5,800 nt of DNA from Desulfurococcales archaeon. Lineage in GTDB: Archaea > Thermoproteota > Thermoprotei_A > Sulfolobales > NBVN01. Position numbers and translations under genes: made by a program. The notes under the pieces are model-generated. The model made no database searches, was not told the origin of the DNA, and was given only the letters and a program-made list of their open reading frames with translations. Below are positions 4,792 through 5,800 of the stretch, piece by piece; the stretch's first letter is position 1, and each line of letters opens with the position of its first letter. The stretch lies in assembly GCA_027061705.1 (NCBI GenBank), contig JAMOVB010000149.1, positions 1-5,800 on the forward strand, given 5' to 3'.

Positions 4792-5800
4792 ATGATGTCG
4801 GTAAGCAGGCATGACGAGGTAAGGTGCGGTAACCACGCATTCATAATAAGCGAGGAACTGAAGGAAAGGCTAGAGACGCTTAATTCAAGAGGTGGGAAAG
4901 CACTACTTCAGATACCTGAGGGATTTAAGACCTGCTCATTAAACCTTATCCAGTACCTCAGCACAGTATACTCCAACATGGAGTTCGTTATTGATGCAAC
5001 CCCTAACTACGGATCATGCGTTATGGATCTAAGTCTAACCTCGAAGTTCGACCTAGTGGTTCACTTCGGTCATGCGGAATACCCCCTCTGGAAGCCGCCT
5101 GATAATGTAGTCTTTGCTGAAGTTACGTATAAGCCTGCATTAAGCGAGTGCGTGCTGGCTGAAGCGGTAGAAGTTCTGAAAAGACTTAAAGTCAAGAACG
5201 TTCTCGTCTACACAACACAGCAACACCTGAGGAGCGTTGGCAGGCTCGCTAAAGCTATAGAGGGTACGGGGATTAATATCTCCAATGATGAGAAGCTGGC
5301 GTTCGGATGCATATATCCTCAGTTCAAGCAGGATGTTGACGCCGTAGTCATCCTTGCTGGGGGTTTATTCCACAGCCTCGGCGCTGGGCTGAAGTGTAGG
5401 GCCTTGAAACACGTTATTCAGGTCGATCCCTACCGTAATAGTGTTAGGGTGTTGGATACTGAGGTTAAGCGTTGGTTTAAGAGAAGGCTCTGGAGCGTTA
5501 GTGAGGCTTCGTACTCTGGGTTGGGTAGGCACTGGCTCATAGTCGCCGGTATGTGCGGGCAGTATAGAGGGGACGTGTTGAGGGAGCTTATATCGGCCCT
5601 TAATGACAGGGGACAGCCTTACATCATCTGCAGGTCCTTGTTCCTAACAAGAGAGGCGCTTCTAGCTATCGACACGCCATCAATAGGCGTTATTGTCGTT
5701 ACATCTTGCCCGCGCATAGCGATTGACGATCTTGGAGATTATCATAAGCCAGTCTTAACCCCTGGAGAGGCCCTCTACGCTCTAGGGTATCATGAGGTGT
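4792..5800 (+). CDS. dph2: 2-(3-amino-3-carboxypropyl)histidine synthase Dph2 (diphthamide step 1), 3' end cut by the window
   Basis: Archaeal Dph2 is a homodimeric [4Fe-4S] radical-type enzyme. It cleaves S-adenosylmethionine to move a 3-amino-3-carboxypropyl group onto a histidine of elongation factor 2, the first step of diphthamide synthesis. The 336 visible residues show the three repeated domains, each giving one cluster-binding cysteine: Cys76 in NYGSCVMD, Cys173 in FGCIYPQ and Cys306 in TSCPRIAIDD. Other family marks are QIPEGFK (40-46), HFGHAEYP (91-98), AGGLFHSLG (189-197) and GQYR. The open frame has no stop before base 5800. Because archaeal Dph2 is about 330-345 residues long, only a few codons should be missing. 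The start is ATG 4792 or the adjacent ATG 4795, since an in-frame TAG (4780-4782) excludes earlier starts. The AGG at 4781-4783 is a weak SD. It probably shares a transcript with rpl10e. Confidence 0.94.
   Translation, partial: MMSVSRHDEVRCGNHAFIISEELKERLETLNSRGGKALLQIPEGFKTCSLNLIQYLSTVYSNMEFVIDATPNYGSCVMDLSLTSKFDLVVHFGHAEYPLWKPPDNVVFAEVTYKPALSECVLAEAVEVLKRLKVKNVLVYTTQQHLRSVGRLAKAIEGTGINISNDEKLAFGCIYPQFKQDVDAVVILAGGLFHSLGAGLKCRALKHVIQVDPYRNSVRVLDTEVKRWFKRRLWSVSEASYSGLGRHWLIVAGMCGQYRGDVLRELISALNDRGQPYIICRSLFLTREALLAIDTPSIGVIVVTSCPRIAIDDLGDYHKPVLTPGEALYALGYHEV

Overview
The window is archaeal, most likely from a hyperthermophilic or thermophilic member of the Thermoproteota (crenarchaeal type). 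The evidence is the archaeal SRP54, archaeal Pus10, the archaeal/eukaryotic-type ribosomal proteins L21e and L10e, RNA polymerase subunit F (Rpb4-like), an archaeal DUF655 protein and an archaeal Dph2. AGG and ATA codons are frequent, candidate BRE/TATA boxes are visible, and Shine-Dalgarno (SD) motifs of the AGGTG/GGAGG type precede several genes. I cannot name the genus from the sequence alone.

Every gene lies on the + strand and the region is almost fully coding. Bases 1-677 hold the C-terminal half of SRP54, whose end overlaps the GTG start of pus10 (667-1962). A 69-base gap with a good TATA box leads into a compact cluster: rpl21e (2032-2331), rpoF (2341-2673) and a DUF655 gene (2704-3378). 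A 117-base gap follows. Then come a SPOUT-class (SpoU/TrmJ-like) RNA methyltransferase (3496-4203), rpl10e (4247-4771) and a dph2 gene (from 4792) that runs off the window within what should be its last few codons.

The genes share one theme, the making and tuning of the translation apparatus. SRP54 targets ribosomes to the membrane. Pus10 and the SPOUT methyltransferase modify tRNA. L21e and L10e belong to the large subunit. RpoF belongs to RNA polymerase. Dph2 starts diphthamide synthesis on elongation factor 2. DUF655 is the only gene here without an established function, and its context points to RNA or ribosome work.

This is mostly a conserved housekeeping neighbourhood, and I found no mobile element, CRISPR array, defence system or RNA gene. 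The more interesting points are small. Three genes share an AGGTG-N6-start layout in which the SD itself contains an in-frame GTG, so starts are easily misassigned. Three candidate promoters lie at nearly the same distance from their SD, implying very short or no leaders. The ksgA gene often found after DUF655 in archaea is not there.
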